Shown one piece after another: positions 26,333 through 34,460 of a stretch of 64,000 nt of DNA. The position numbers and the translations under genes are program-made. Source of the DNA: JADJLQ01 sp031417835 (lineage in GTDB: Bacteria; Bacteroidota; Bacteroidia; Chitinophagales; Saprospiraceae); contig JANOWJ010000188.1 in NCBI GenBank assembly GCA_031417835.1, positions 1 to 64,000 of the forward strand, written 5' to 3'. How positions within the stretch are numbered: position 1 is the stretch's first letter; every line of letters starts with the position of its first letter. The notes beneath the pieces were generated by a model. That model ran no database searches. It was not told where the DNA came from and was given only the letters and a program-made list of their open reading frames with translations.

Positions 26333-26766
26333 ACTGTTGATGTCAGTTTATTAAAAATCGTGATAAATGATTGGTTTCTATGAAAGGCGGATGGACGCTT
26401 CGGGGATGATGTCGATGTGTCTCAACTGCGGATCAAAAATAAGTGACTTATGTTGTTAATCATAACTTAATATAGGATTTTTTTATATAAGTTATTTTTA
26501 TATTTTTTGTTCGATTCGGCTAGGTTCTTGATTATTTTTTGTATGACCTTCTTTAAGACACATTAAAAAAATTCATCAAGTATGACGCTAAATAAATGAA
26601 ACCTTTCTTTAATATGTTTTAAACTTACCAACAGCCTGTTGGTAAGTAACGCAATATATTGATAGTCAATATAATAATTAAAAAATAATTGTTGACAACT
26701 ATCTAAAAATTGAATAAAAATTGACTCACAATCAAAAAAGTGCGACTGGAAAAACCACAAAATGGG
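26333..26766. other. Intergenic region between corA and nrdB with two palindromes
   Basis: About 430 bases. It contains a near-perfect inverted repeat TAACTTAATATA...TATATAAGTTA at 26463-26494, and the strict palindrome at 26624-26646 listed separately. No recognisable NrdR box was found upstream of nrdB. A 65-codon minus-strand ORF here shows no protein-like features and is not called. Confidence 0.5.
26624..26646. promoter_or_regulatory. 23-bp perfect palindrome, candidate operator
   Basis: CTTACCAACAG-C-CTGTTGGTAAG: two 11-base arms without mismatch around one base. The size and symmetry are those of operators for dimeric HTH regulators such as the TetR family. It lies 120 bases downstream of corA and about 290 bases upstream of nrdB. 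No T run follows on either strand, so it is not a classic terminator. No regulator gene is adjacent. Confidence 0.5.
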
Positions 26767-27717
26767 CTAAAACATTTGTTTCCTTCTGAAAAACCAAATC
26801 AGAAAAACGATCAACAAACCCGAAACAAACAAAATATAGAAAAAAGCCATCGGTTTATTAGCCAAAGGAAGGCTTACATTCATACCAAAAAAGCTTGCTA
26901 CCAGAGTTGGTACCATCAATATAATGGTCACTACAGTCAACCTTTGGATGAACTTATTGAGGTTATTGGACACGATACTTGCATAAGCCTCCATAGTACC
27001 GGACAGAATATTGGTATGGCGATTGGCCATATCCAATGCCTGATTGTTATCGATCAAAATATCTTCAAAAAGGTCGGCTTTATCTTCATCTTGAGAAATC
27101 TGCAAAAAGTCAGTGCGTTTCATTTTAAGTTTGACCAGGTCATTTGCGCTGAGTGAGTTCACAAAATAAACCAAACTCTTTTCTATACGCAAGAGTTGTT
27201 TTAATTCGGCGTTTCGGCTCGAGTCATAGAGTTCTTGTTCGATCAGATTGCGTTTGAGATTGAGTCTTTTGAGACTATCCAGGTAGGACCACACATTTTG
27301 ATCCAGAATGTGGAGGACAAAGGAACGGATGTCAGCAGGATCTGCATTTTTAACTTTGCCATCGATAAATTTCTTCAAGATGGTATTTTCATGAGAAGAT
27401 ATGGTGATGATCATGTCAGGAGTGATCAACAGACCAATAGGTACCGTAATATAGATAGGTTGATTTTCTTCTTCCTCGGGATTGAGTATGGGCGTCTGTA
27501 TAAGGATAAACTTGAGATTTTCGTCCCATCGTTCATAGCGTGAGCGTTCATCGGGATCTAGTGAATCGGTAAGATAATCTATTGGAATTTCCTTGGATGC
27601 GCCAAAAGACTCGAGCTCAGATTGCTCAAATGGCGGATGAATGTTGATCCAGCAGCCGCTCTGGGCTTGCTGCAATTGCCTTAAGTGGCCATCTACTCTT
27701 GCATAAAACTGGATCAT
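26767..27717 (-). CDS. corA: CorA-family divalent metal (Mg2+) transporter
   Basis: A 316-residue CorA-type channel subunit. A long cytoplasmic alpha/beta and stalk-helix region is followed by two C-terminal transmembrane helices (about 255-277 and 288-310) joined by the signature GMN at 278-280 (SFFGMNVSLPL), which forms the selectivity ring of the pentamer. The C-terminal basic tail is FRRKQMF. It most likely takes up Mg2+ (also Co2+/Ni2+) through the inner membrane. Sequence and length fit the CorA/MgtE-independent family. A -7 box lies upstream. Confidence 0.92.
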   Translation of the reverse strand: MIQFYARVDGHLRQLQQAQSGCWINIHPPFEQSELESFGASKEIPIDYLTDSLDPDERSRYERWDENLKFILIQTPILNPEEEENQPIYITVPIGLLITPDMIITISSHENTILKKFIDGKVKNADPADIRSFVLHILDQNVWSYLDSLKRLNLKRNLIEQELYDSSRNAELKQLLRIEKSLVYFVNSLSANDLVKLKMKRTDFLQISQDEDKADLFEDILIDNNQALDMANRHTNILSGTMEAYASIVSNNLNKFIQRLTVVTIILMVPTLVASFFGMNVSLPLANKPMAFFYILFVSGLLIVFLIWFFRRKQMF

Positions 27718-27763
27718 AACTACTGCCCGAACCGTCCATTAAAATAATAATTGTTTATCGACG

Positions 27764-27771
27764 CAAAAATA
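27764..27771 (-). promoter_or_regulatory. Candidate promoter -7 box of corA
   Basis: Reads TATTTTTG on the minus strand, an exact TAnnTTTG match 47 bases upstream of the corA start. No -33 TTTG was found at 19-21 bases. Confidence 0.35.
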
Positions 27772-28015
27772 GTCAATTAATTTAACCCTTGGTAATTGAT
27801 TAGAAATCAAATGCCACGTTCAACCAGTGATACATACCGTTTGATTGCGATCAAGTTAACCAATACGACACGACTAAGACCATTTGCGATGATGACTTGG
27901 CAGGAATAATCTATAGACTTGGACAAATTAATACTCCTAAGCCCCTAAAACCCCCATTTGGTAGATAGACTATACTCTTTATTCGAAAATAGAGTTATAA
28001 TCTGAGGCTAATGCC

Positions 28016-28023
28016 TAATTTTG
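28016..28023 (+). promoter_or_regulatory. Candidate promoter -7 box of sppA
   Basis: TAATTTTG is an exact match to the Bacteroidota -7 consensus, 20 bases before the sppA ATG. No clear -33 element was seen. Confidence 0.35.
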
Positions 28024-28043
28024 TTAAAAAGTAACCCACCAAT

Positions 28044-29822
28044 ATGAATTTTTTTAAAATATTTCTCGGCTCATGCCTAGGTAGCATCGTAGGATTAGGT
28101 CTATTGATGATCATCGGATTTGCGATACTGGCTGGTGTAGCAAATATGTCTGCCAATGATGAAAAGCGGCCATTGGATAAAACCAGTTTTCTGGAAATCC
28201 GATCAGATAAAATCTATCCCGATAAAACGGATAATATTGAAAGCTCCTCTTTTTCATTTAAGCCTACAAAACAAATAGGGCTTCATGATCTTGTAGCATC
28301 AATAAACCATGCTAAAAATGACCCAAAGATCAAAGGCATCTTATACCGATCGATGTATTCCAATCTCGGTGCAGCGAGCTCACAAGTCTTGCACCAAGCG
28401 TTGCTCGACTTTAAAAAATCCGGCAAGGTGATTTATGCGTATGCAGATGTGTATAGCGAAGGAGCATACTACATTGCATCGGTCGCAGATAAAGTCATAT
28501 TAAATCCCAATGGCTCAATAGATTTTAGAGGATTTGGGGCTATGATCCCATTCTTTAAAGAAGTGCTCGACAAGGTTGGAATCAAATTTGACATTTATTA
28601 TGCAGGTCAATTTAAAAGCGCAACAGAGCCTTTCAGACTGGATAAAATGAGTGATCAAAACCGGACTCAGACCAGAGAATACCTGGAGGATCTGTACAAC
28701 ATACATCTGGAAGAGATAGCGCTAGCCAGAAAGGTCAGTGTAGCCCAATTGCGAAAGATCACCAATGAATACCTCATCAAATCAGCAGAGGATGCAGTAC
28801 AATACAATCTGGTCGACAGCCTCGGCTATGTGGATGATTTACATCGTATGCTCCATGGTCAACTCGGCACCAAACCAAGTGAGAAATTAAATATCGTGTC
28901 TATACATCGATATTTTGAGAGTCCGGGCATCAAACCCATCGTAACCGGGACGACAGATAAAATAGCTGTGGTCTATGCCGAAGGCGATATCGTAGATGGT
29001 GAAGGATCATATGGTCAAGTAGGTTCTACCAAATATACCCGGCTGCTGCGAAAAATACGATTTGATGAAAAAATCAAGGCCGTCGTATTACGTGTAAATA
29101 GTCCCGGTGGTAGCGCGCTAGCATCAGATAACATTTTGCACGAAATAGACCTTATTAAAAAAGCCGGCAAACCCGTAGTGGTATCCATGGGCGACTACGC
29201 TGCATCTGGAGGATATTACATTGCATGTCACGCAGATAGCATTTTTGCACAATCCAACACGATCACAGGCTCTATTGGAGTGTTTTTTATGATACCCAAT
29301 GTCAGCAAATTAATGGATGAAAAAATCGGGGTCAATTTTGACACGGTCAATACCGGCCGATATTCTACATCTTTTACACCACTACTGCCCTGGTCTTCAG
29401 CTGAAGGTATCATAGCACAACAGCAGACGGATATGATCTATGATAAATTTTTAAACGTAGTAGCACAAGGTCGCCACAAAACTAAAGCGCAGATACATGA
29501 AATTGCACAAGGCAGAGTGTGGTCTGGAGATAGAGGTGTAGCTAATGGATTGGTAGATAATATCGGGGAACTAGATGACGCTATAGCATGTGCAGCGCGA
29601 TTAGCCCGCGTAGATACTTATAAAACTTCTGAATATCCAATATTGAAAGAGCCAATTCTTAAGATGATCGAGGAGTGGACTAATATGGATGAATCGAAAG
29701 AAGAGCAGATGATGAAAAAGTATTTTAAAAGTTGGTTTCCTGCAGTCTCTTATCTCAAAAATCTGGATCAACAATACTACAAGCCAATGATGCGGCTACC
29801 TTTTATGGCCAAAGTCTATTAA
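28044..29822 (+). CDS. sppA: Signal peptide peptidase SppA, 67-kDa type
   Basis: A 592-residue serine protease of the long, tandem-domain SppA type. An N-terminal transmembrane anchor (about 10-32) is followed by two protease-like repeats. The catalytic dyad is split across them as in E. coli SppA: the general-base lysine K191 in YAGQFKSATEPF and the nucleophile S388 in GDYAASGGYYIA. It digests leftover signal peptides in the membrane. Length is normal and both catalytic residues are present. A weak A/T-rich terminator follows. Confidence 0.94.
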   Translation: MNFFKIFLGSCLGSIVGLGLLMIIGFAILAGVANMSANDEKRPLDKTSFLEIRSDKIYPDKTDNIESSSFSFKPTKQIGLHDLVASINHAKNDPKIKGILYRSMYSNLGAASSQVLHQALLDFKKSGKVIYAYADVYSEGAYYIASVADKVILNPNGSIDFRGFGAMIPFFKEVLDKVGIKFDIYYAGQFKSATEPFRLDKMSDQNRTQTREYLEDLYNIHLEEIALARKVSVAQLRKITNEYLIKSAEDAVQYNLVDSLGYVDDLHRMLHGQLGTKPSEKLNIVSIHRYFESPGIKPIVTGTTDKIAVVYAEGDIVDGEGSYGQVGSTKYTRLLRKIRFDEKIKAVVLRVNSPGGSALASDNILHEIDLIKKAGKPVVVSMGDYAASGGYYIACHADSIFAQSNTITGSIGVFFMIPNVSKLMDEKIGVNFDTVNTGRYSTSFTPLLPWSSAEGIIAQQQTDMIYDKFLNVVAQGRHKTKAQIHEIAQGRVWSGDRGVANGLVDNIGELDDAIACAARLARVDTYKTSEYPILKEPILKMIEEWTNMDESKEEQMMKKYFKSWFPAVSYLKNLDQQYYKPMMRLPFMAKVY

Positions 29823-29902
29823 AATTATGTTAAGGCACAACCTACTTAGTATACGTTTCGTTTTAGTTATAGAACACACAACAAAAGCATTAGGATATGC
29901 TT

Positions 29903-29927
29903 AAGGAAACTTTAAGTTTTCTTTTTA
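29903..29927 (+). terminator. A/T-rich terminator after sppA
   Basis: AAGGAAACT (29903-29911) and AGTTTTCTT (29915-29923) pair with one G-U pair around a 3-base loop, running into a T-rich tail. It is about 80 bases downstream of the sppA stop. Confidence 0.5.
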
Positions 29928-30008
29928 TTCATAACACGAACAATATCCCAATTCATTTTGTTTTTTTGCTGTCTAATCTATTTAACTAAAACTAATTTAT
30001 TTTTAATT

Positions 30009-30605
30009 ATGAAAATTTTCAACTCTCTTTTCCTAGCTTTTGCACTTTTTACCGTAGCTATGTCTGCTGGTAATGCCCCTAAGCCAGTCGCATTCAAAAT
30101 AAATCCAGCTGATAGCAAAATCGAATGGTTTGCTTCAAAGGTGACTGGTAAACACAATGGTAGTGTCAATGTAAAAAGTGGTACATTAGAATTTGATGGC
30201 ACTAAACTGACTGCTGGAAAATTTGAAATGGACATGACTTCTATCGTGGTATCAGATCTAAAAGGCGAATGGGGTACTAAACTTTTAGGCCATTTAAAAA
30301 GTGATGATTTTTTTAGTGTTGAAAAATTCAATTCCTCTACCTTGACTATAAAAAAAGCAGAATTGATATCTGCAGGCACATACAAGGTAAGCGCAGAACT
30401 TACGATCAAAGGGATCTCAAAAGATATCATGTTTGATGCAGTTGTCAACCAAGAAGCTGGTACTGCTACAGCAGATATTAAATTGGATCGTACAGATTTT
30501 GATATCAAATACAATAGTGGTAAGTTTTTCCCAAATATCGGTGACAAAGCTATTCATGACGAATTTAACCTGAAAGTAAGCTTGGCTTTTGGCAAGGCTA
30601 TGTAA
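30009..30605 (+). CDS. YceI-family periplasmic protein
   Basis: A 198-residue secreted protein of the YceI lipocalin-like family. The start at 30009 gives a normal signal peptide (MKIFNSLFLAFALFTVAMSAG) with cleavage near residue 19; the frame extends 17 codons further upstream but without a sensible N-terminus. Conserved segments are FKINPADSKIEWFASKVTGKHNGSVNVKSGTLEFDG, LLGHLKSDDFFSVEKF (family 'HL.S.DFFD...P') and TIKGISKDIMFD. The family binds long isoprenoid or lipid chains in a barrel; the ligand here is unknown. It is monocistronic with a strong terminator. Confidence 0.9.
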   Translation: MKIFNSLFLAFALFTVAMSAGNAPKPVAFKINPADSKIEWFASKVTGKHNGSVNVKSGTLEFDGTKLTAGKFEMDMTSIVVSDLKGEWGTKLLGHLKSDDFFSVEKFNSSTLTIKKAELISAGTYKVSAELTIKGISKDIMFDAVVNQEAGTATADIKLDRTDFDIKYNSGKFFPNIGDKAIHDEFNLKVSLAFGKAM

Positions 30606-30636
30606 GATATTGTTTACTTTTTCATATGACTTTAGA

Positions 30637-30666
30637 AGCCACTTCAAGCGAGAAGTGGCTTTTTTA
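30637..30666 (+). terminator. Intrinsic terminator of the yceI-family gene
   Basis: AGCCACTTC and GAAGTGGCT form a perfect 9-bp stem with a 6-base loop, followed directly by TTTTTT. It lies 32 bases after the stop codon. Confidence 0.9.
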
Positions 30667-30768
30667 ATTTAACTTCGTATAACAACTTCTAGTACAAAAT
30701 AGGAGACCGATTCAATCACAGACTAAAAAGTAACTGACCAGAAGTTTACCTTCATAAATATCATAACT

Positions 30769-31467
30769 ATGAATGCTCTACAAGACAAAGTAATTTACAT
30801 CACCGGCGGTACCAAGGGCATAGGCTTAGGTATAGCTCAATCTGCAATAAAAGCTGGGATGCGAGTTGCTGTGAGTGCGCGACATACAAATGATTTGCAT
30901 GTCAGTCAATTTCCTTCCGCTCAGTTTATGCTTATAAAATCAAATGTCAGAAAATCAGAGGATGAAAAAAATGTTATAAAAAAAATACTCCAAACGTGGG
31001 GCCAGCTGGATGTGCTGGTGGCCAATGCAGGTGTGGGCCATTTGGTACCAATCGATCAAATGACCTCTCAACAATGGCATGATACGATAGATACCAACCT
31101 GACTGGAGTATTCAACAGTGTACAAGCTGCTATACCGGCTTTAAAACAAAGCAAAGGTTATATCATCACCATCGCTAGTCTGGCAGGGACTAATTTTTTT
31201 GCAAATGGTAGTGCCTATAATGCCAGTAAATTTGGATTAGTCGGGTTTTCCCAAGCTATCATGATAGACCTGCGGCCATATCATATCAAGGTGACTACGA
31301 TCATGCCTGGATCTGTCGCAACCCACTTTAATGATCATGTGCCTGATGAAAAGGATCATTGGAAGATACAACCTGAGGATATCGGTCAACTGGTCATCGA
31401 TCTTTTGGAGATGAACCCACGGACACTACCGAGTAAAATCGAAGTGAGACCGGCGCAGACATCTTAA
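30769..31467 (+). CDS. Short-chain dehydrogenase/reductase (SDR) family oxidoreductase
   Basis: A 232-residue classical SDR. The cofactor motif TGGTKGIG is at residues 12-19, NAG at 86-88, and the catalytic S137, Y150 and K154 (SAYNASKFG) are all in place. The residues after the second beta strand (SARHTNDL) include an Arg, which favours NADPH over NADH. The substrate is not predictable; 3-oxoacyl or aldehyde/ketone reductions are typical. It stands alone between two convergent or parallel units. Confidence 0.88.
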   Translation: MNALQDKVIYITGGTKGIGLGIAQSAIKAGMRVAVSARHTNDLHVSQFPSAQFMLIKSNVRKSEDEKNVIKKILQTWGQLDVLVANAGVGHLVPIDQMTSQQWHDTIDTNLTGVFNSVQAAIPALKQSKGYIITIASLAGTNFFANGSAYNASKFGLVGFSQAIMIDLRPYHIKVTTIMPGSVATHFNDHVPDEKDHWKIQPEDIGQLVIDLLEMNPRTLPSKIEVRPAQTS

Positions 31468-31486
31468 TATGGACTGCTAAAGTGAA

Positions 31487-31541
31487 ATTGTTTACTTAAA
31501 AAATGCGGAATGCATTTGTAAGTCTTTTCCGAGTAAACAAT
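31487..31541. repeat. Inverted repeat ATTGTTTACT/AGTAAACAAT
   Basis: A perfect 10-bp inverted repeat (31487-31496 and 31532-31541) with a 35-base spacer, 19 bases after the SDR stop codon. No T run follows. Its layout resembles the inverted repeat after the ParE gene (22574-22627). Confidence 0.4.
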
Positions 31542-31628
31542 AGGTATTACGAAAGCAAATCCAATCAGCACAGCTCGCATATCAAGATTGTTATATAAAT
31601 GAAATGGTAGGGAGCTTACCTCTCTCAC

Positions 31629-32261
31629 TCATACCCGTAGTTCGGTGAGGTCGTCTATACTTTTCCCGGCAGCCAATAAATCATGGAGCGATCCAGCAAC
31701 TTGAATAAAAGGCTCAACTAATTCTTCATTCATGCGCTTAGAAAATTTATAGTAGATTACTTTGGTACCAATGCACTCTATACACCACTCTTGCTCATAA
31801 TTAAGAAAACCCAGAAATGCATCAGAAAACAAGGATCGGATCTGCTGCTCATCTGCACCTTTGACTAGATAAAGTTTATTAAACTCAGGGTATGCTGCAA
31901 ATTCAATGTCTTGCATGCCAAACCATTTTCCTATCTGATGAAATATGTGTTGAGGTTTTAGTCTAAACGGAGGTAATGGCTGTTTCAGTGATACCGAATA
32001 CACATGTTGAGTATAGGTGCTAGTCGTCTTGCCCGTAGACACAGTGTATGAATATTCAAATATAGATAAAGGCTCTTGATGCGCTGTCCAACCCTGCAGC
32101 AAATATTTTATTTTTTTAGAGCCCCCTTGCGAAAATAAATTGAAGCCTTTATGTGATGCCAGCGCGGCCTTATCTGTATCTTTTTCGGCAAACTCGAGGT
32201 TTAATCGGTCAGCTATAGCCTGATATCCCGGGGTGCGATCTGATAACCAATTCCAAGCCAT
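31629..32261 (-). CDS. Conserved hypothetical protein
   Basis: A 210-residue soluble protein with no signal peptide or membrane segment. It begins with a variable helical part and continues with a beta-rich region: KGFNLFSQGGSKKIKYLLQGW, then IFEYSYTVSTGKTTSTYTQHVYSV. This resembles the 'fxlF..G......l.G.......vfdY.Yt.....s...Q.Vv.v' pattern of uncharacterised bacterial proteins. Function is not recognised. It lies 10 bases after the TSUP permease gene and probably ends an NDH-2 / TSUP / hypothetical operon. Confidence 0.6.
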   Translation of the reverse strand: MAWNWLSDRTPGYQAIADRLNLEFAEKDTDKAALASHKGFNLFSQGGSKKIKYLLQGWTAHQEPLSIFEYSYTVSTGKTTSTYTQHVYSVSLKQPLPPFRLKPQHIFHQIGKWFGMQDIEFAAYPEFNKLYLVKGADEQQIRSLFSDAFLGFLNYEQEWCIECIGTKVIYYKFSKRMNEELVEPFIQVAGSLHDLLAAGKSIDDLTELRV

Positions 32262-32271
32262 AAATCAAATA

Positions 32272-33072
32272 TTATAAGAGTCCTAATAATACCGCAAGCC
32301 CCATCAATACAATGCAGCAAGCTGTAATCCGTTTGATCAAAAGAATGTTTATTTTTTTTAAATATTGATTTCCAACCCATGCCCCTGAGATGGCTGCTAC
32401 TACAGCTATGATAATTAAATAATAAGCCTCAGGTACTTTGCCATTGAGGATATCTGGGACATATACCGCTATGCGAGTCACATCGACCAAGCAAGCAATG
32501 GCGACTCCCGTACCTATAAACACTTCTTTGCTCAACGGATAACGAATCAAAAACGCACTGCGCAAAGCGCCTTGATGACCGGATAATCCGCCGAAAAAAC
32601 CCGATAATAATCCACCAATTGTCATTGATCCATTACCCCACGGCTTTTTGCCAAAATCGACAAATTCCAGTATGCCAAAAAATATGATCAATAAGCCGAT
32701 TAGTACATTGACCACTGTGATCGAAGTGGACCATGTCCCGATGTGGATCGGATATGAGATGCTTATTCTATTTAAAAATGCCAAGCTAAAAGCACCAATC
32801 AAAGCTCCAAGTATCGCAGCAACACCAAATCGCATCAAAATGACGATATCGATATGGTTTTTGACTAACAGCAGTTTGAACAAATTATTTATAAAATGAA
32901 CGATAGCCGTCATCAGTATAGCTTGCTCTATCGGAAAGCTCATGGCGAATACCGGCAACAGTAAAGTGCCCAAGCCAAATCCGGAGTAAAAGGTAAGTAA
33001 CGAAGCTCCGAAACTGACTAGTATAATCAACAGGATTTGGAGCGGCAGATTATCGAGCAATAACACAATCAT
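32272..33072 (-). CDS. TSUP (TauE/SafE) family permease
   Basis: A 266-residue inner-membrane protein with about eight hydrophobic segments. The two family repeats are visible at GFGLGTLLLPVFAMSFPIEQAI and GGLLSGFFGGLSGHQGALRSAF. The family moves sulfur-containing or organic anions (sulfite, sulfoacetate, taurine-derived compounds); the direction and substrate are unknown. It overlaps the NDH-2 gene by 1 base. It is separate from the TSUP domain of the siroheme operon. Confidence 0.82.
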   Translation of the reverse strand: MIVLLLDNLPLQILLIILVSFGASLLTFYSGFGLGTLLLPVFAMSFPIEQAILMTAIVHFINNLFKLLLVKNHIDIVILMRFGVAAILGALIGAFSLAFLNRISISYPIHIGTWSTSITVVNVLIGLLIIFFGILEFVDFGKKPWGNGSMTIGGLLSGFFGGLSGHQGALRSAFLIRYPLSKEVFIGTGVAIACLVDVTRIAVYVPDILNGKVPEAYYLIIIAVVAAISGAWVGNQYLKKINILLIKRITACCIVLMGLAVLLGLL

Positions 33073-34391
33073 CAGAATGGTTTTGGATCATTTGCAAGAT
33101 CTTTTTTGAGCTCGCGTCTAAAGTCCTTTTTCGGCCTGATAATAAATCGAAGGGCTTGATCATAGGACAAGTAATTGGATACCCAATTGATAAACACAAA
33201 GATCTTATTGCGCACACCGAGCAATTGAAACAAGTGTACAAATAACCAAATCAGCCAAGCAAAAAAACCATGAAAAGAAATCCAACCAAATTCTGCCACG
33301 GCTTTATTTCGTCCGATGGTGGCCAATGTGCCCAGATTGCGATATTTGAACGCTTGCCACCGATAATCGGATAGATGCATTCGTTTAAAATTATAAGCAA
33401 GATTTTTAGCTTGCTGGATGGCCACTTGGGCTACCTGAGGATGGCCTTGAGGCAACGATTCAGATTCCATGGCGGCAAGGTCACCTATGACAAATATATT
33501 TTTATGAGATTCCACTTGATTAAAAGCATTTACTTTGACTCGCTGCCCTCTGGTCAGCGTGGATTCTGGTAAGCCCGGTATGATAGCACCAGTGAGTCCA
33601 GCGGTCCAGATGACATTTTTGCTCATAATCTTGGACCCATCCTGCAGGTAGACAAAATCTTCATCTACATTTGCTACACGATTGTTTTTCATTACCAATA
33701 CACCCATTTTCTTCAGATATCGCTCTGCTGCCATAGAAGAACTTTTGGACATCGTGGCTAGAATGGTACTGTTAGCTTCAATAAGATAGATATCTACTTC
33801 TTTAGGATTGAGTTCATTGTAATCCTTTGGTAGAATATATCGTTTCATCTCAGCCAAAGATCCTGCAAGCTCTACACCCGAGGGTCCGCCGCCTATAATG
33901 ACGATATCTACATAACCTTGTTTTTTATCATAATCAGATTCGACCAATGCTGATTCATAATGATCTAGTATGGTATTGCGTACGAGCAGTGATTCAGAAA
34001 GAGATTTTAAGGTAAGGGCAATCTGTTCAATGTTTTTATTGCCAAAAAAATTAGTCTTTGCGCCGGTCGCTATTACCAGATAGTCATATTGTAATGACCC
34101 GATCTCAGTATGTAGCGTATTATGGTCCAAGTCTACGTGGCTCACTTCCCCTATTCTGATAAACACTTTACTATCTGACCTAAGGATTCGACGCAACGGA
34201 AAAGAAATCGTGCTTGGCTCTAGCCCTGCCATTGCTACTTGATAGAATAATGGTTGAAACTGGTGGTAATTGTTTTTGTCGATCAAGACCACTTGAAATT
34301 TGCTTTTGGAGAGCTTACGCGCAAGCATAAGGCCTGCAAAACCTGCCCCTACGATGACAATTCTTGGAAGATCACTTTGAGGTATATTCAA
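33072..34391 (-). CDS. ndh: Type II NADH:quinone oxidoreductase (NDH-2)
   Basis: A 439-residue flavoprotein. The FAD Rossmann motif GAGFAG is at residues 15-20 and the NADH motif GGGPSG at 167-172. FVIGDLAAMESESLPQGHPQVAQVAIQQAKNL is the conserved FAD/quinone segment. The amphipathic C-terminus (LIWLFVHLFQLLGVRNKIFVFINWVSNYLSYDQALRFII) anchors it on the membrane. It oxidises NADH without pumping ions, so it complements the Na+-pumping NQR encoded at 14.6-20.5 kb. Probable first gene of a three-gene operon. Confidence 0.9.
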   Translation of the reverse strand: MNIPQSDLPRIVIVGAGFAGLMLARKLSKSKFQVVLIDKNNYHQFQPLFYQVAMAGLEPSTISFPLRRILRSDSKVFIRIGEVSHVDLDHNTLHTEIGSLQYDYLVIATGAKTNFFGNKNIEQIALTLKSLSESLLVRNTILDHYESALVESDYDKKQGYVDIVIIGGGPSGVELAGSLAEMKRYILPKDYNELNPKEVDIYLIEANSTILATMSKSSSMAAERYLKKMGVLVMKNNRVANVDEDFVYLQDGSKIMSKNVIWTAGLTGAIIPGLPESTLTRGQRVKVNAFNQVESHKNIFVIGDLAAMESESLPQGHPQVAQVAIQQAKNLAYNFKRMHLSDYRWQAFKYRNLGTLATIGRNKAVAEFGWISFHGFFAWLIWLFVHLFQLLGVRNKIFVFINWVSNYLSYDQALRFIIRPKKDFRRELKKDLANDPKPF

Positions 34392-34460
34392 ATTGCTTGG
34401 TGATTTAATTTTGTGAAATTAAGCGAAAATGAGGCCATCCATTTTAAATAATGCACTTCT

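Larger units (their letters stand above)
27718..28043. other. Divergent promoter region of corA and sppA
   Basis: About 325 bases between divergent genes. Its ends hold the two candidate -7 boxes listed separately. The middle (about 27800-27950) contains a minus-strand frame open for about 45 codons without a start, which may be chance. Nothing else was recognised. Confidence 0.35.

Noticed and set aside
26563..26760. 65-codon minus-strand ORF between corA and nrdB
   Set aside because: It crosses the perfect palindrome, has a skewed Phe/Leu/Tyr-rich composition typical of A/T-rich non-coding DNA, and no recognisable motif or promoter.
27790..27950. Minus-strand open stretch of about 45 codons in the corA-sppA spacer
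   Set aside because: It has no start codon, no recognisable motif and could be chance in a region of moderate composition.
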